Part shown: in pieces, positions 17,577 through 25,474 of the stretch | How the letters are laid out: each line of letters starts with the position of its first letter | How positions within the stretch are numbered: the first letter of the stretch is position 1 | The notes under the pieces: generated by a model | The model's input: the letters and a program-made list of their open reading frames with translations, nothing else | Told to the model about the DNA's origin: nothing | The model's database searches: none | Translations under genes and position numbers: made by a program | DNA from: Urinicoccus massiliensis | GTDB lineage: Bacteria; Bacillota; Clostridia; Tissierellales; Peptoniphilaceae | Reading direction: 5' to 3' | NCBI RefSeq assembly: GCF_900120405.1 | Contig: NZ_LT635493.1 | Span: 657,037 to 721,036, forward strand | DNA length: 64,000 nt

Positions 17577-18203
17577 TCAAAACAGAGCTCCTCTTGTTCT
17601 TCTTTTCAACACAATATAGCTTATAGCACAAATACTAATATACACTATAACAAACAATACAAGATGGGGGGCAATGCCGATAGGGTATGGAGCAATCCAA
17701 CCTTGTTTGAAAAGTGCGATAGAAATTGCACCCGTAACCATAGAAAAAGGCATGAACAAGAACCCGATGAGATTAAGCCAGTTGACAGCGAAAGGTGCCC
17801 TTGCTGCAGAGAGTAACCGCCCTATAAAGTATCCAGCAATTCCAACGGCCTGAATAATCATTGAACCCCATAGGGTATCCATGGTTTGCCTTTCATACCA
17901 GCCTGCAAAAGCACTAAATAATCCAATCCAAACAAATGCTGTTGATGCGATATATAGTATCTTGCTTTTTAGCTCAGAGCTTTTCTGTTCTTTATCTGCA
18001 ACTGGTTCAATTCCTTTTAGAATGTAATCGGTTGTAACTCCGAAGTAATCGCTCATGGTAATTATTTTTTCCAAATCCGGCAAGCTTTGTCCACTTTCCC
18101 ATTTTGAAACCGCCTGCCGAGATACTCCAACCTTGCCTGCAAGTTCTTCCTGTGAAATTCCTTTTGTTTTTCTCAAATACTGTATTCTGTCTGCCATGTT
18201 CAT
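17577..18203 (-). CDS. XRE-family regulator with C-terminal membrane domain
   Basis: 208 residues. The first ~65 residues are an XRE helix-turn-helix (MADRIQYLRKTKGISQEELA, GKVGVSRQAVSKWESGQSLP). After a short linker come about four hydrophobic segments (YIASTAFVWIGLFSAFAGW, SMIIQAVGIAGYFIGRLL, NLIGFLFMPFSMVTGAISIA, HLVLFVIVYISICAISYIV), so it is a membrane-anchored DNA-binding protein. ATG at 18203 has AAAGGAG eight bases upstream. Its promoter is unusual (18255-18285). It does not adjoin any gene it would obviously control except itself. Confidence 0.85.
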   Translation of the reverse strand: MNMADRIQYLRKTKGISQEELAGKVGVSRQAVSKWESGQSLPDLEKIITMSDYFGVTTDYILKGIEPVADKEQKSSELKSKILYIASTAFVWIGLFSAFAGWYERQTMDTLWGSMIIQAVGIAGYFIGRLLSAARAPFAVNWLNLIGFLFMPFSMVTGAISIALFKQGWIAPYPIGIAPHLVLFVIVYISICAISYIVLKRRTRGALF

Positions 18204-18254
18204 AACGCACACTCCTTTCTTTTATGGTTTAGTTATATCAAACAAATCGGTTTC

Positions 18255-18285
18255 ATACTACCAAGCTGCCTTGGAAATATGTCAA
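18255..18285 (-). promoter_or_regulatory. Promoter with 19-base spacer containing a palindrome
   Basis: On the minus strand: -35 TTGACA (18280-18285), 19-base spacer, -10 TAGTAT (18255-18260). The spacer starts at CCAAG-GCAG-CTTGG (18261-18274), a perfect 5-4-5 palindrome. The long spacer and its palindrome are typical of promoters controlled by MerR-type activators. Here it drives the XRE-membrane gene. Confidence 0.6.
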
Positions 18286-18530
18286 CCAACAGTTGCAATG
18301 CTGTTTTTTTGTTAATTCAATATAAACAAGCTATTCTAAAAATTCTAATTTATCTTTGTTTAAAAATAAATCCCATTATATAATTCCCTAAACTCTTTAG
18401 TAAACTTTGTGACAAATTCATGATCAAGTTCAGTGGCTAAGGTTTCTTCATTTTACTTAGTTCTTGACAACAACGTTATTGCCTCCACATGTATCAAGAC
18501 TACCCTGATGATAACCCTACATCAAGAAAT

Positions 18531-18746
18531 AGGTCTGCGCGGACGAAAAATGGCAAAGGGAATGTCGTATAATGGTCTGATCCGCAGATTCATCCCCAAG
18601 GGAAAACAAATTGACAGCTGCTCCGACGAATAGATTGCTCAGATTGAGATCTGGTGCAATGGCCTTCCACGGAAGTCGTTCGGCTACCGTCCCCAGATAC
18701 ACTCTTTGAGGACGAACTTGACAAAATTTACTCCTGTGTTGCCTGA
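18531..18746 (+). pseudogene. IS30-family transposase, C-terminal remnant
   Basis: The plus strand reads SYNGLIRRFIPKGKQID, a stop, IAQIEIWCNGLPRKSFGYR, then after a frameshift PDTLFEDELDKIYSCVA and a stop. This is the end of an IS30-family transposase (NGLIRRFIPKG and LGYRTP-LFEDELD are family hallmarks). Broken by one stop and one frameshift, N-terminus absent. A sequence resembling an IS30-type terminal repeat (TGTTATTGCAATTTAC) follows at about 18775. The remainder of 18286-18918 shows no intact gene. Confidence 0.7.
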
Positions 18747-18811
18747 TGAACGATTCAACTGCCAATGTTCAACTTGTTATTGCAATTTACGTAATTTAAA
18801 AATCACGATAT

Positions 18812-18846
18812 AAAAGCGACTAAGTTATTTTATTCTTAATCGCTTC
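18812..18846 (-). terminator. Terminator of cassette 3
   Basis: On the minus strand AAGCGATTAAG pairs with CTTAGTCGCTT (one T-G pair) around a ten-base loop and is followed by TTATAT. It is 70 bases past the last ABC gene. Confidence 0.6.
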
Positions 18847-18918
18847 AAAAATTGTCTATATGTGCTTTACAAAGCTTTTTAATTCTTAAATGTCGGTTGC
18901 TTTTAATCGTTTACTTTT

Positions 18919-20655
18919 TTACAATCTCCAGCTTGCAGCTCGCTCTCTTGCCTTGATAAATGCTGAATAAATTCCTTCTCTATTTATCAAATCGTTATGT
19001 TTGCCTTCTTGAACCAATTTACCGTCATCAATCACTAGTATCTGATCGGCTTTTCTCACGGTTGAAAGTCTGTGAGCTATCGAAACTACAGTGTGTCCTT
19101 TGGACAATTCCTCAATCGCTGCTAAAATCTCATATTCATTTTCAGGATCAACGGAGCTGGTCGCTTCATCTAAAAGAATAATAGGTGCATTTTTAAGTAA
19201 TGCTCTAGCAATAGAAATTCGTTGTTTTTCACCACCGGAAAGAGAACTGCCACCCTCACCTACCATGGTGTTATAGCCATCAGGAAGTTCCATAATAAAA
19301 TTATGGCAACGAGCCTTTTTAGCAGCTTCCACTACTTCTTCATGACTTGCCTTAGGATCTGCAAAGCGAATATTATTCTCTATAGTATCTTGAAAAAGAT
19401 AAACATTTTGGAAAACAAGCGAAAGATTTTTCAGTAAACTTTCTACTTTATAATCTCGTATATCCCTATTTCCTAATCTTATTTCGCCACTGTCAACATC
19501 ATAAAAACGAGAGATCAAATTGATTATTGTTGTTTTTCCGGAGCCTGACGGTCCTACGATAGCTGTCTTTGATCCTTGTGGAATAGTAAATGAAAGATCT
19601 TTTAAGACAGGATTACATTTCTCATAACTAAAGCTCACCTTGTCAAAGACGATATCCTGATTTTCCATAACTTCTAAAGTCCCGTCACTTATTTCAGGAA
19701 TATCTAAAACCTCATCCAAATATTGCATATTGGCAGGATTCTTAACCATGAGGACGGCAGCATTTTCAAGTTGTTTTAAACCGCCGAAAAGCATAAAGCC
19801 GGCAGCTGAAACAGTAAGCGCTTGTGGTAATAAAACTTCCCCTTTCGTATAAAGATAACAAGAAAATAATGTAACAAGTAGACTCGAAAGATTAATAACA
19901 GTAGAAAAAATTCTTGCATAAATAACAAAGACGATTTCAAAATGTACTTGAGAGAGTCTAAGTTCTTCAGAAGCATTTTCCAATTTAGAATGTATTTCTT
20001 CAACAACACCTTCATCTGCAAACGGAAAACTGCGAAGCACAGGAATCCCGCTAATGCTATCAACTAACGCATCACCCACCTTTGTAATAGCTGCATGCTC
20101 ACGTGCAACCTCTTTTTTTGCTTGATTAACCATAAGAGACATGCATAGCCAAATAAGAATTAAACAAATTAAAGTTAAAAATCCAATTTTAGTATTTACA
20201 CCGAACATCCCAACCAACAGAAAAAAGGATATTGAAATGCCTGAAACAGCAAAGTCGATACTCATTGCAGAGTAATTTTCAAGACTCTTCATAACATTGG
20301 TAAATGCCGCCATAATTCTTGATAGGCTTTGTTCTGCAAAATATCCCATAGGCGCCTTTTTAAGTTTTTCGCCAACTGCAAGTCTGTAGTCCTTGAAAAT
20401 GCCAAAGAAAACACCGTCACTAAGACCGCTTTTCGCCCAGCCTGTCAAAAAATTAAAAAGAAAGGAAGCAAAAAGCACTCCGAAAATTGTCCAAATATGC
20501 TCCCATGTAGTTTCATTCATCCAACCGAATGCAAGAAAGAGAGCGAAAAATCCAAACAGCATTGAAGCATTTTGCAGAAAAATAAGAAACATTCCTGCCT
20601 TAAGACGATTTTTATACTGTCCTGCCAGTTTGAATGATAATCTTATAAACTCCAT
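18919..20655 (-). CDS. ABC half-transporter, exporter fold (cassette 3, second subunit)
   Basis: 578 residues, the same length as 523-2259, with six membrane segments in the first ~310 residues. The ATPase has VGPSGSGKTT, LSGGEKQR and LLDEATSSVDPENE, catalytic Glu intact. The region KKARCHNFIMELPDGYNTMV parallels KKARCHEFIEALPEGYDTII of the cassette 1 subunit, so these two are paralogs. It begins three bases after the partner gene ends. GC is a little higher than in cassettes 1 and 2, suggesting a separate acquisition. Confidence 0.9.
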   Translation of the reverse strand: MEFIRLSFKLAGQYKNRLKAGMFLIFLQNASMLFGFFALFLAFGWMNETTWEHIWTIFGVLFASFLFNFLTGWAKSGLSDGVFFGIFKDYRLAVGEKLKKAPMGYFAEQSLSRIMAAFTNVMKSLENYSAMSIDFAVSGISISFFLLVGMFGVNTKIGFLTLICLILIWLCMSLMVNQAKKEVAREHAAITKVGDALVDSISGIPVLRSFPFADEGVVEEIHSKLENASEELRLSQVHFEIVFVIYARIFSTVINLSSLLVTLFSCYLYTKGEVLLPQALTVSAAGFMLFGGLKQLENAAVLMVKNPANMQYLDEVLDIPEISDGTLEVMENQDIVFDKVSFSYEKCNPVLKDLSFTIPQGSKTAIVGPSGSGKTTIINLISRFYDVDSGEIRLGNRDIRDYKVESLLKNLSLVFQNVYLFQDTIENNIRFADPKASHEEVVEAAKKARCHNFIMELPDGYNTMVGEGGSSLSGGEKQRISIARALLKNAPIILLDEATSSVDPENEYEILAAIEELSKGHTVVSIAHRLSTVRKADQILVIDDGKLVQEGKHNDLINREGIYSAFIKARERAASWRL

Positions 20656-20658
20656 GTC

Positions 20659-22569
20659 TTATTCCTCCCCTAAATATTGTTTCCACAGGCTTGCATAAAG
20701 TGGCTCTTCCATCAGTTCTTCATGTTTACCCTTGGCTATAATTTGACCTTTATCGATTAGAATTATTTGGTGTGCCTGCTTGATTGTATTTAACCTATGA
20801 GCAACCATCACAAGATTTTTCCCCTTTACTAGATTCGATATTGCTTCTTGGATGAGAGCTTCATTTTCAGGATCGGCATAAGCTGTCGCCTCATCCAAAA
20901 TAATGGTTGATGCAGGTTTCAAAATTGCTCTTGCAAGGGTTATCCGTTGTCTTTCACCGCCTGACATTGCTCCTCCTGCTTCTCCTGCTTTGGTATCATA
21001 CCCCTTAGGAAGTGCCATAATAAAGTCATGGCAATGAGCAGCTTTTGCCGCCGCAATAATTTCATCTTCGGTTGCATTAGGCTTGCCAAGACGAATATTG
21101 TCTCTAATACTTACGTCGAAAAGAAAGTTATCTTGTGAGACAAATGAGATTTCTTCAGCAAGCTGCTTAAATGAAATATTCTTTGTATCAACATTACCAA
21201 TGGAAATTTTACCCGATGACTGATCCCAAAAGCCTGCTAAAAGCTTTGCAATTGTAGATTTTCCGCCACCTGAAGGTCCGACAAGCGCAGTCACTTCTCC
21301 AGGACTTGTTTCAAAAGAAATGTTATGCAATACCTCAGTTCCGTCATGATAAGAAAAACTTACATTATCAAATTTTATCCCCTTGCCCCTATCTATAGTA
21401 ACTTTATTTTCTACATCAGGACGTTTTTGGACAGGCATATCAAGCAATTCTTGTATGGATACCCAAGTATTAGAAGCCATCTGAAAAACTTCAAAACTCA
21501 TCATGATTGCAAAAGCCTGTGGAAGAATAGTAAATGGCAGAATAAGTGATAAAAGCAATGTTTCAATGCCTATTTGCCCGTTTCCATATAAATAGAAAGC
21601 TAAAGGCAAGCTCACTATCTGTGGTGTCATCATTGCTGCCATCATCAGTGCTTTGCCAAACCAGCTTTGCTTCCACCATTTCATCGTTGAAAAATGGTAG
21701 AATTTTACCGCATCAGCAAATTTACCATACGAAGCTTTGTCTTGTGCAAAGGCTTTGATTACAGGAATTCCACGAACATATTCCGCACTTCTGTCGGCAA
21801 CATTAGCATAACTTGATAACCACACCGCCATTCTACTACGGTATTTATACATCATTGTAATCATCCCGACAAAAATAATTGGTAGCGGCACAAATATTGA
21901 TAATCCTATACGCCAATCTAAATAAAACAAAATAACTGTGCAGAGTATCGGATGCAAAAGCTTGCTCGGTAGCTCCGGCATAATATGAGCTACCCAGTCT
22001 TCCATATCCGCTACTCGATCCATGATAATTACCTTAATTTTACCTACAGGATTATCCACCAAGTACCCCATTGGAATTACCTTTAATTTTTCAAACAAAG
22101 TCTGTCTGAGTTTTGCAAGTATGGAAAAAGAGGTTTTATGCGAAATGGTTGTGCTGAATCCTGAAAATATAAAGTAAAGAAGCAGTGATCCTATTGCAAA
22201 AAAAGCATATTTCATTAACGAGTGAAAGCCGACCGGATTACCCCCGGCATTTTTTATAAGCCATCCTGCTGCATAAGCACTAAAAAAATAGGTAGAAAAA
22301 CTAAAAAGCTCTCCAATGCAGGCAAAAATAACAGAAATTCGCATCCTACCCTTATACTCAGGTGCTACACTCATAAGTGCTTTATTTAAACCACCCATAC
22401 TGATTTTAGGTTTTTTTTCGCTTTGCTCTACATCACTTTCGATTCGCTGCATAATCTCATCAGGAACATCCAAGTTTAAACTCTCTACCTCTTTTATTAA
22501 ATTTTTATTTTGCTTGAGTTTCTTGCTGTCCGAAGCAGAGCAAATCAACTCATCATTTTTTTTCTTCAT
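20659..22569 (-). CDS. ABC half-transporter, exporter fold (cassette 3, first subunit)
   Basis: 636 residues, longer than its relatives by an N-terminal extension of about 65 polar residues (ASDSKKLKQNKNLIKEVESL...) before the first membrane segment. The ATPase has VGPSGGGKST, MSGGERQR and ILDEATAYADPENE. It shares with 2270-3985 the order of permease motifs and the SQDNFLF/SQDTFLF Q-loop. AAAGGAG precedes the ATG, and an 18-base palindrome precedes that (22587-22604). Likely partner of the next gene in a heterodimer. Confidence 0.9.
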   Translation of the reverse strand: MKKKNDELICSASDSKKLKQNKNLIKEVESLNLDVPDEIMQRIESDVEQSEKKPKISMGGLNKALMSVAPEYKGRMRISVIFACIGELFSFSTYFFSAYAAGWLIKNAGGNPVGFHSLMKYAFFAIGSLLLYFIFSGFSTTISHKTSFSILAKLRQTLFEKLKVIPMGYLVDNPVGKIKVIIMDRVADMEDWVAHIMPELPSKLLHPILCTVILFYLDWRIGLSIFVPLPIIFVGMITMMYKYRSRMAVWLSSYANVADRSAEYVRGIPVIKAFAQDKASYGKFADAVKFYHFSTMKWWKQSWFGKALMMAAMMTPQIVSLPLAFYLYGNGQIGIETLLLSLILPFTILPQAFAIMMSFEVFQMASNTWVSIQELLDMPVQKRPDVENKVTIDRGKGIKFDNVSFSYHDGTEVLHNISFETSPGEVTALVGPSGGGKSTIAKLLAGFWDQSSGKISIGNVDTKNISFKQLAEEISFVSQDNFLFDVSIRDNIRLGKPNATEDEIIAAAKAAHCHDFIMALPKGYDTKAGEAGGAMSGGERQRITLARAILKPASTIILDEATAYADPENEALIQEAISNLVKGKNLVMVAHRLNTIKQAHQIILIDKGQIIAKGKHEELMEEPLYASLWKQYLGEE

Positions 22570-22586
22570 TAACTCATCTCCTTTTC

Positions 22587-22604
22587 AGTTAGCTTATACT
22601 AACT
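22587..22604 (-). promoter_or_regulatory. Operator copy ahead of the cassette 3 ABC genes
   Basis: AGTTAG-N6-CTAACT, a perfect 6-6-6 inverted repeat immediately upstream of the Shine-Dalgarno. The same arms and spacing occur at 23291-23308 over the TetR promoter, so both are probably bound by that TetR. It allows separate control of the ABC pair. Confidence 0.7.
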
Positions 22605-22620
22605 ATTAGTTTAAAAAAAA

Positions 22621-23226
22621 TTACCTTATTTTACCTTTTTCATAACTATCAATAAACAGCTTTATTATTTCTATAAAAAACTCTCTATTATTTATAAAGC
22701 TATCCCTTGCCCCATCTAAGATTTCACAACCTAGTATAACTGTATTCATAAAAAATATTAAAAAGTCATTTGTGAGATATTCACACCCATCTTTCTTTGC
22801 AGCTTTAACTCCTATATATGTAGCCTTTAAGGATTCTTCGACCAAAATTGGGAACAAATTCTTTAGGTCATCATTGTTTTTCGTAGCCTGAAGATATATG
22901 GCATATACGCTCATGAGTTCACTTTCATCAAGTACTTTATCGACAATCATATGTGCTACAGCATTAGCATCTAACTCTCCCGAATACTCTGCCAGAACTT
23001 CATTAATCTTATCGACTCGATAAGCCATACCTTCTCGCATTAAATCATGTAATATTTCAACTTTATTTTTGTAATGGTAATACACACCTCCTCGAGAAAG
23101 CGAGGTTTCAACAATAATATCTTCCATTACCGCGTCAGCAAAACCCTTCCTTAAAAAAACCTTTTTAGCTGCATCTAATATTTCTTTTTTTCTGATTTGA
23201 CTGACTTTCTGTTTTTTCCCTTCCAA
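22621..23226 (-). CDS. TetR-family regulator of cassette 3
   Basis: 201 residues; N-terminal TetR helix-turn-helix (QIRKKEILDAAKKVFLRKGF, AVMEDIIVETSLSRGGVYYH), C-terminal ligand domain. Related to the cassette 1 regulator. It heads the cassette 3 operon, and two palindromes lie over its promoter (23250-23308), so it is probably self-regulated and released by a transported compound. Confidence 0.88.
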   Translation of the reverse strand: MEGKKQKVSQIRKKEILDAAKKVFLRKGFADAVMEDIIVETSLSRGGVYYHYKNKVEILHDLMREGMAYRVDKINEVLAEYSGELDANAVAHMIVDKVLDESELMSVYAIYLQATKNNDDLKNLFPILVEESLKATYIGVKAAKKDGCEYLTNDFLIFFMNTVILGCEILDGARDSFINNREFFIEIIKLFIDSYEKGKIR

Positions 23227-23249
23227 AATATATACCTCTCTTTGTAAAC

Positions 23250-23308
23250 AAAACTGACAAAACTGTCAGTTTTATTGTAGCATCATTTTAAGTTAGCGTC
23301 AACTAACT
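23250..23308 (-). promoter_or_regulatory. Cassette 3 promoter with two palindromes
   Basis: On the minus strand: -35 TTGACG (23297-23302), 17-base spacer, -10 TACAAT (23274-23279). The operator AGTTAG-N6-CTAACT (23291-23308) covers the -35, and AAAACTGAC-N6-GTCAGTTTT (23250-23273) lies just downstream of the -10. Both would block RNA polymerase when occupied. Confidence 0.75.
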
Positions 23309-23334
23309 TTTTCGGAATACACTTTATGGTGACT

Positions 23335-23945
23335 TGTAATATGAAATGCAACAAATAAATAAAATAATCCATGGCTAATCTGATAAAGTGTTAATACCCA
23401 CAAAAACACAAAGGAGAAGCCATGGATTAAGTATATTGTACCACGACTCGAGAAAAAGGAAGCCATTTAACTTATCAAGATCGTCAAACCTTAGAAAGGA
23501 TGGTCATGGAGAATCACAGGAAACCTGCTAAGGAGAGAATATCAAAGAGTAAGATGGCAGAAATGCTTGGCGTTCATCGCTCAACAATCAGCCGAGAGCT
23601 CAAAAGGGGCGAAATCACGCAGCGTGATATCCTGTGGAAAGAATACACTTCCTATTGCGCCGATGTAACACAAGATCTCATTGATTCCAATACCACGGCA
23701 AAAGGTCCCTCTTTAAAGTTAGGTAAAGATCAGCTCTTCCATGATTTTGTTGAATACTGGATAATAGAGAAAAAGTATTCACCGGATGCGGTAATCATGA
23801 AGATCGAAAACGAAGGACTCTCTTTTGAAACCGAGATTTGTACAAAAACCCTCTACAACTACATCAGTAAAGGTTACTTCCTCAATCTGACAAATAGAAA
23901 CTTACCCCGTAGAGGTAAAAAAGTCAAAAGAAGATATCAAGGAGC
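23335..23945 (+). mobile_element. IS30-family element, 5' part only
   Basis: TTGTAATATGAAATGCAAC near 23335-23353 looks like an IS30-type left terminal repeat. The transposase gene follows, and is cut near 23945 where an IS3-family sequence begins. No right end. Confidence 0.55.
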
Positions 23946-23994
23946 AGGAAATGTATTCAAAAGAACAACGAGAAACCGCATTGCAACTGCATGA
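23431..23994 (+). pseudogene. IS30-family transposase, N-terminal part
   Basis: Reads TTREKGSHLTYQDRQTLERM, then KMAEMLGVHRSTISRELKRG, the IS30 helix-turn-helix, followed by part of the central region up to NLPRRGKKVKRRYQ. After that the frame runs into the IS3 OrfA region in another frame. The first in-frame ATG (23422) is followed by a TAA two codons later, so a functional start is doubtful. No DDE catalytic core remains. Confidence 0.75.
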
Positions 23995-24355
23995 TGAGTT
24001 TCAATCAGTTACTAAAGTCATACAAAAGCTTGGCTATCCCAGTCGGCAAGGTATGTATAAATGGCTCCGGGGACGCTCAAATCCTCCTGAGGATAAAGCA
24101 GAGCGCAAAAGGATAAACAACTCTAAAGAGCATCCTTTGCATCCTTCTGTAGAGACCAAGTTCGCAATTTTAGAGCGTTGTTTTATGAAGGGCGAAAACG
24201 TACAATTGGTTTCTGAGGAAACCGGTTATAGTCGGACATCAATCTACAGATGGAGAAAACTATATGTATCACAGGGAGTAGCCGCACTAATGAATGAAAA
24301 AGATAGACCAAGAGGAGAACCGGAAGAGGGCCCCAGGCCTCAAAGGATGAAATAG
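23951..24355 (+). CDS. IS3-family OrfA (helix-turn-helix protein)
   Basis: 134 residues with two HTH-like stretches (YPSRQGMYKWLRGRSNPP; VSEETGYSRTSIYRWRKLYV). It stops at ATGAAATAG, while the OrfB frame is open upstream through DEIVELKQQ. The junction lies at a run of four C (GGGCCCCAGG, about 24330-24340): a -1 slip there would make a fused OrfAB, or the run may have lost one base. Shine-Dalgarno AAGGAG is present. Confidence 0.8.
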   Translation: MYSKEQRETALQLHDEFQSVTKVIQKLGYPSRQGMYKWLRGRSNPPEDKAERKRINNSKEHPLHPSVETKFAILERCFMKGENVQLVSEETGYSRTSIYRWRKLYVSQGVAALMNEKDRPRGEPEEGPRPQRMK

Positions 24356-24372
24356 TAGAGCTAAAACAGCAA

Positions 24373-25332
24373 ATGCTCGAAATGCAAATGGAGATAGATA
24401 TCTTGAGGGAGACGATCAAAGTCATAAAAAAAGACCCGGGCGTCAACCGGAAAAACCTGAACAACAGGGAAAAGACAACGATCGTTGACGCCTTAAAGAA
24501 CCGCTACTCGTTGTCGCAATTGCTGTCAATCCTGCATCTTTCTCGGAGCAGCTATTATTATCAAGAGGAAACACGCAAGAAGCCGAATAAGTATACTCGC
24601 TTAAGAGTTCGTATTGCAGAGCTCTTTGCCGAAAATCGAAAGTGTTACGGTTATCGTCGCATTCATGCTTTGCTTCAGCGTGAGGGCATTACCGTTTCAG
24701 ATAAGGTTGTCCGCCGTATCATGAGCGAAGAAAATCTTGTAGTTACCGTAAAAAGGCGGAGGAAGTACAACTCCTATCAGGATGAGGTTTCCCCGGCTGT
24801 TCCTAATTTAATCCGGAGCGACTTCCATGCAGAGCAACCGAATAGCAAATGGCTTACTGATATAACAGAATTTGCCATACCGGCCGGCAAAGTCTACCTG
24901 TCTCCAATCGTAGATTGCTTTGACGGTATGGTTTGCGCATGGTCAATCAGCGTCTCTCCGGACGTTAAACTAGTTAACGAGATGCTGGAGAAAGCAATAG
25001 ACACTCTTCAGAGCGATGAGAATCCCACGGTCCATTCAGATCGTGGATGTCACTACCGTTGGCCGGGTTGGATTCAGCGTATGGATGAGGCGGGCCTTAC
25101 TCGCTCCATGTCTAAAAAAGGCTGTACTGGCGACAATGCTGCTTGTGAAGGCTTTTTTGGAAGACTAAAAAAAGAGATGTTTTACAATAAGGATTGGCCA
25201 GGAGTCAACATATTTGAATTCATGCAGGAGCTTAATGATTATATTTCTTGGTATAATGAAGAGCGTATTAAAACGTCATTGGGAAATCTTAGTCCTGTAG
25301 AGTATAGGAGAAAACTTGGATTTGCTGCATAA
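24373..25332 (+). CDS. IS3-family OrfB transposase
   Basis: 319 residues with the IS3/IS150 HTH_21 segment and an rve integrase core. The catalytic triad is visible: Asp in WLTDITEF, Asp in VHSDRGCHY, and Glu in CEGFFGRLKKE. The protein seems complete and the C-terminus (RIKTSLGNLSPVEYRRKLGF) is standard. Probably made by frameshift from OrfA. Confidence 0.88.
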   Translation: MLEMQMEIDILRETIKVIKKDPGVNRKNLNNREKTTIVDALKNRYSLSQLLSILHLSRSSYYYQEETRKKPNKYTRLRVRIAELFAENRKCYGYRRIHALLQREGITVSDKVVRRIMSEENLVVTVKRRRKYNSYQDEVSPAVPNLIRSDFHAEQPNSKWLTDITEFAIPAGKVYLSPIVDCFDGMVCAWSISVSPDVKLVNEMLEKAIDTLQSDENPTVHSDRGCHYRWPGWIQRMDEAGLTRSMSKKGCTGDNAACEGFFGRLKKEMFYNKDWPGVNIFEFMQELNDYISWYNEERIKTSLGNLSPVEYRRKLGFAA

Positions 25333-25379
25333 AAACTGTCCAACTTTTTGTCCGCACCCCCGTACCTTTTTTAAATTTT

Positions 25380-25474
25380 ATTCGTTTATTTCACCAGCAA
25401 TATCTATATATTCTTTTAATTTTCGTTGTAATAAATTCTTGTCTATCAATTTTAGACAATTCATCTTCACCTAT
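25380..25474 (-). pseudogene. Degenerate sequence in frame behind rlmD
   Basis: Reading past the rlmD stop in the same frame gives IGEDELSKIDRQEFITTKIK, RIYRYCW and a stop; shifting one base continues as LQRKLKEYIDIAGEINE. This looks like decayed coding sequence. In integrative elements inserted at rumA/rlmD such sequence often replaces the original 3' end. It marks the border between island and core DNA. Confidence 0.4.

Larger units (their letters stand above)
23945..25366 (+). mobile_element. IS3-family element lacking its left end
   Basis: Contains OrfA and OrfB. The right terminal repeat appears at about 25338-25366 (TGTCCAACTTTTTGTCC). A matching left repeat (GGACAAAAAGTTGGACA) is nowhere upstream; instead the IS30 fragment abuts the ribosome binding site of OrfA. 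The element is therefore a chimera and should not be able to move by itself. Confidence 0.65.

Noticed and set aside
1-25474. Antibiotic resistance genes in the island
   Set aside because: MATE and ABC half-transporters are present, but there is no ribosomal protection, rRNA methylase, beta-lactamase or aminoglycoside enzyme gene. Calling the transporters resistance genes is not supported.
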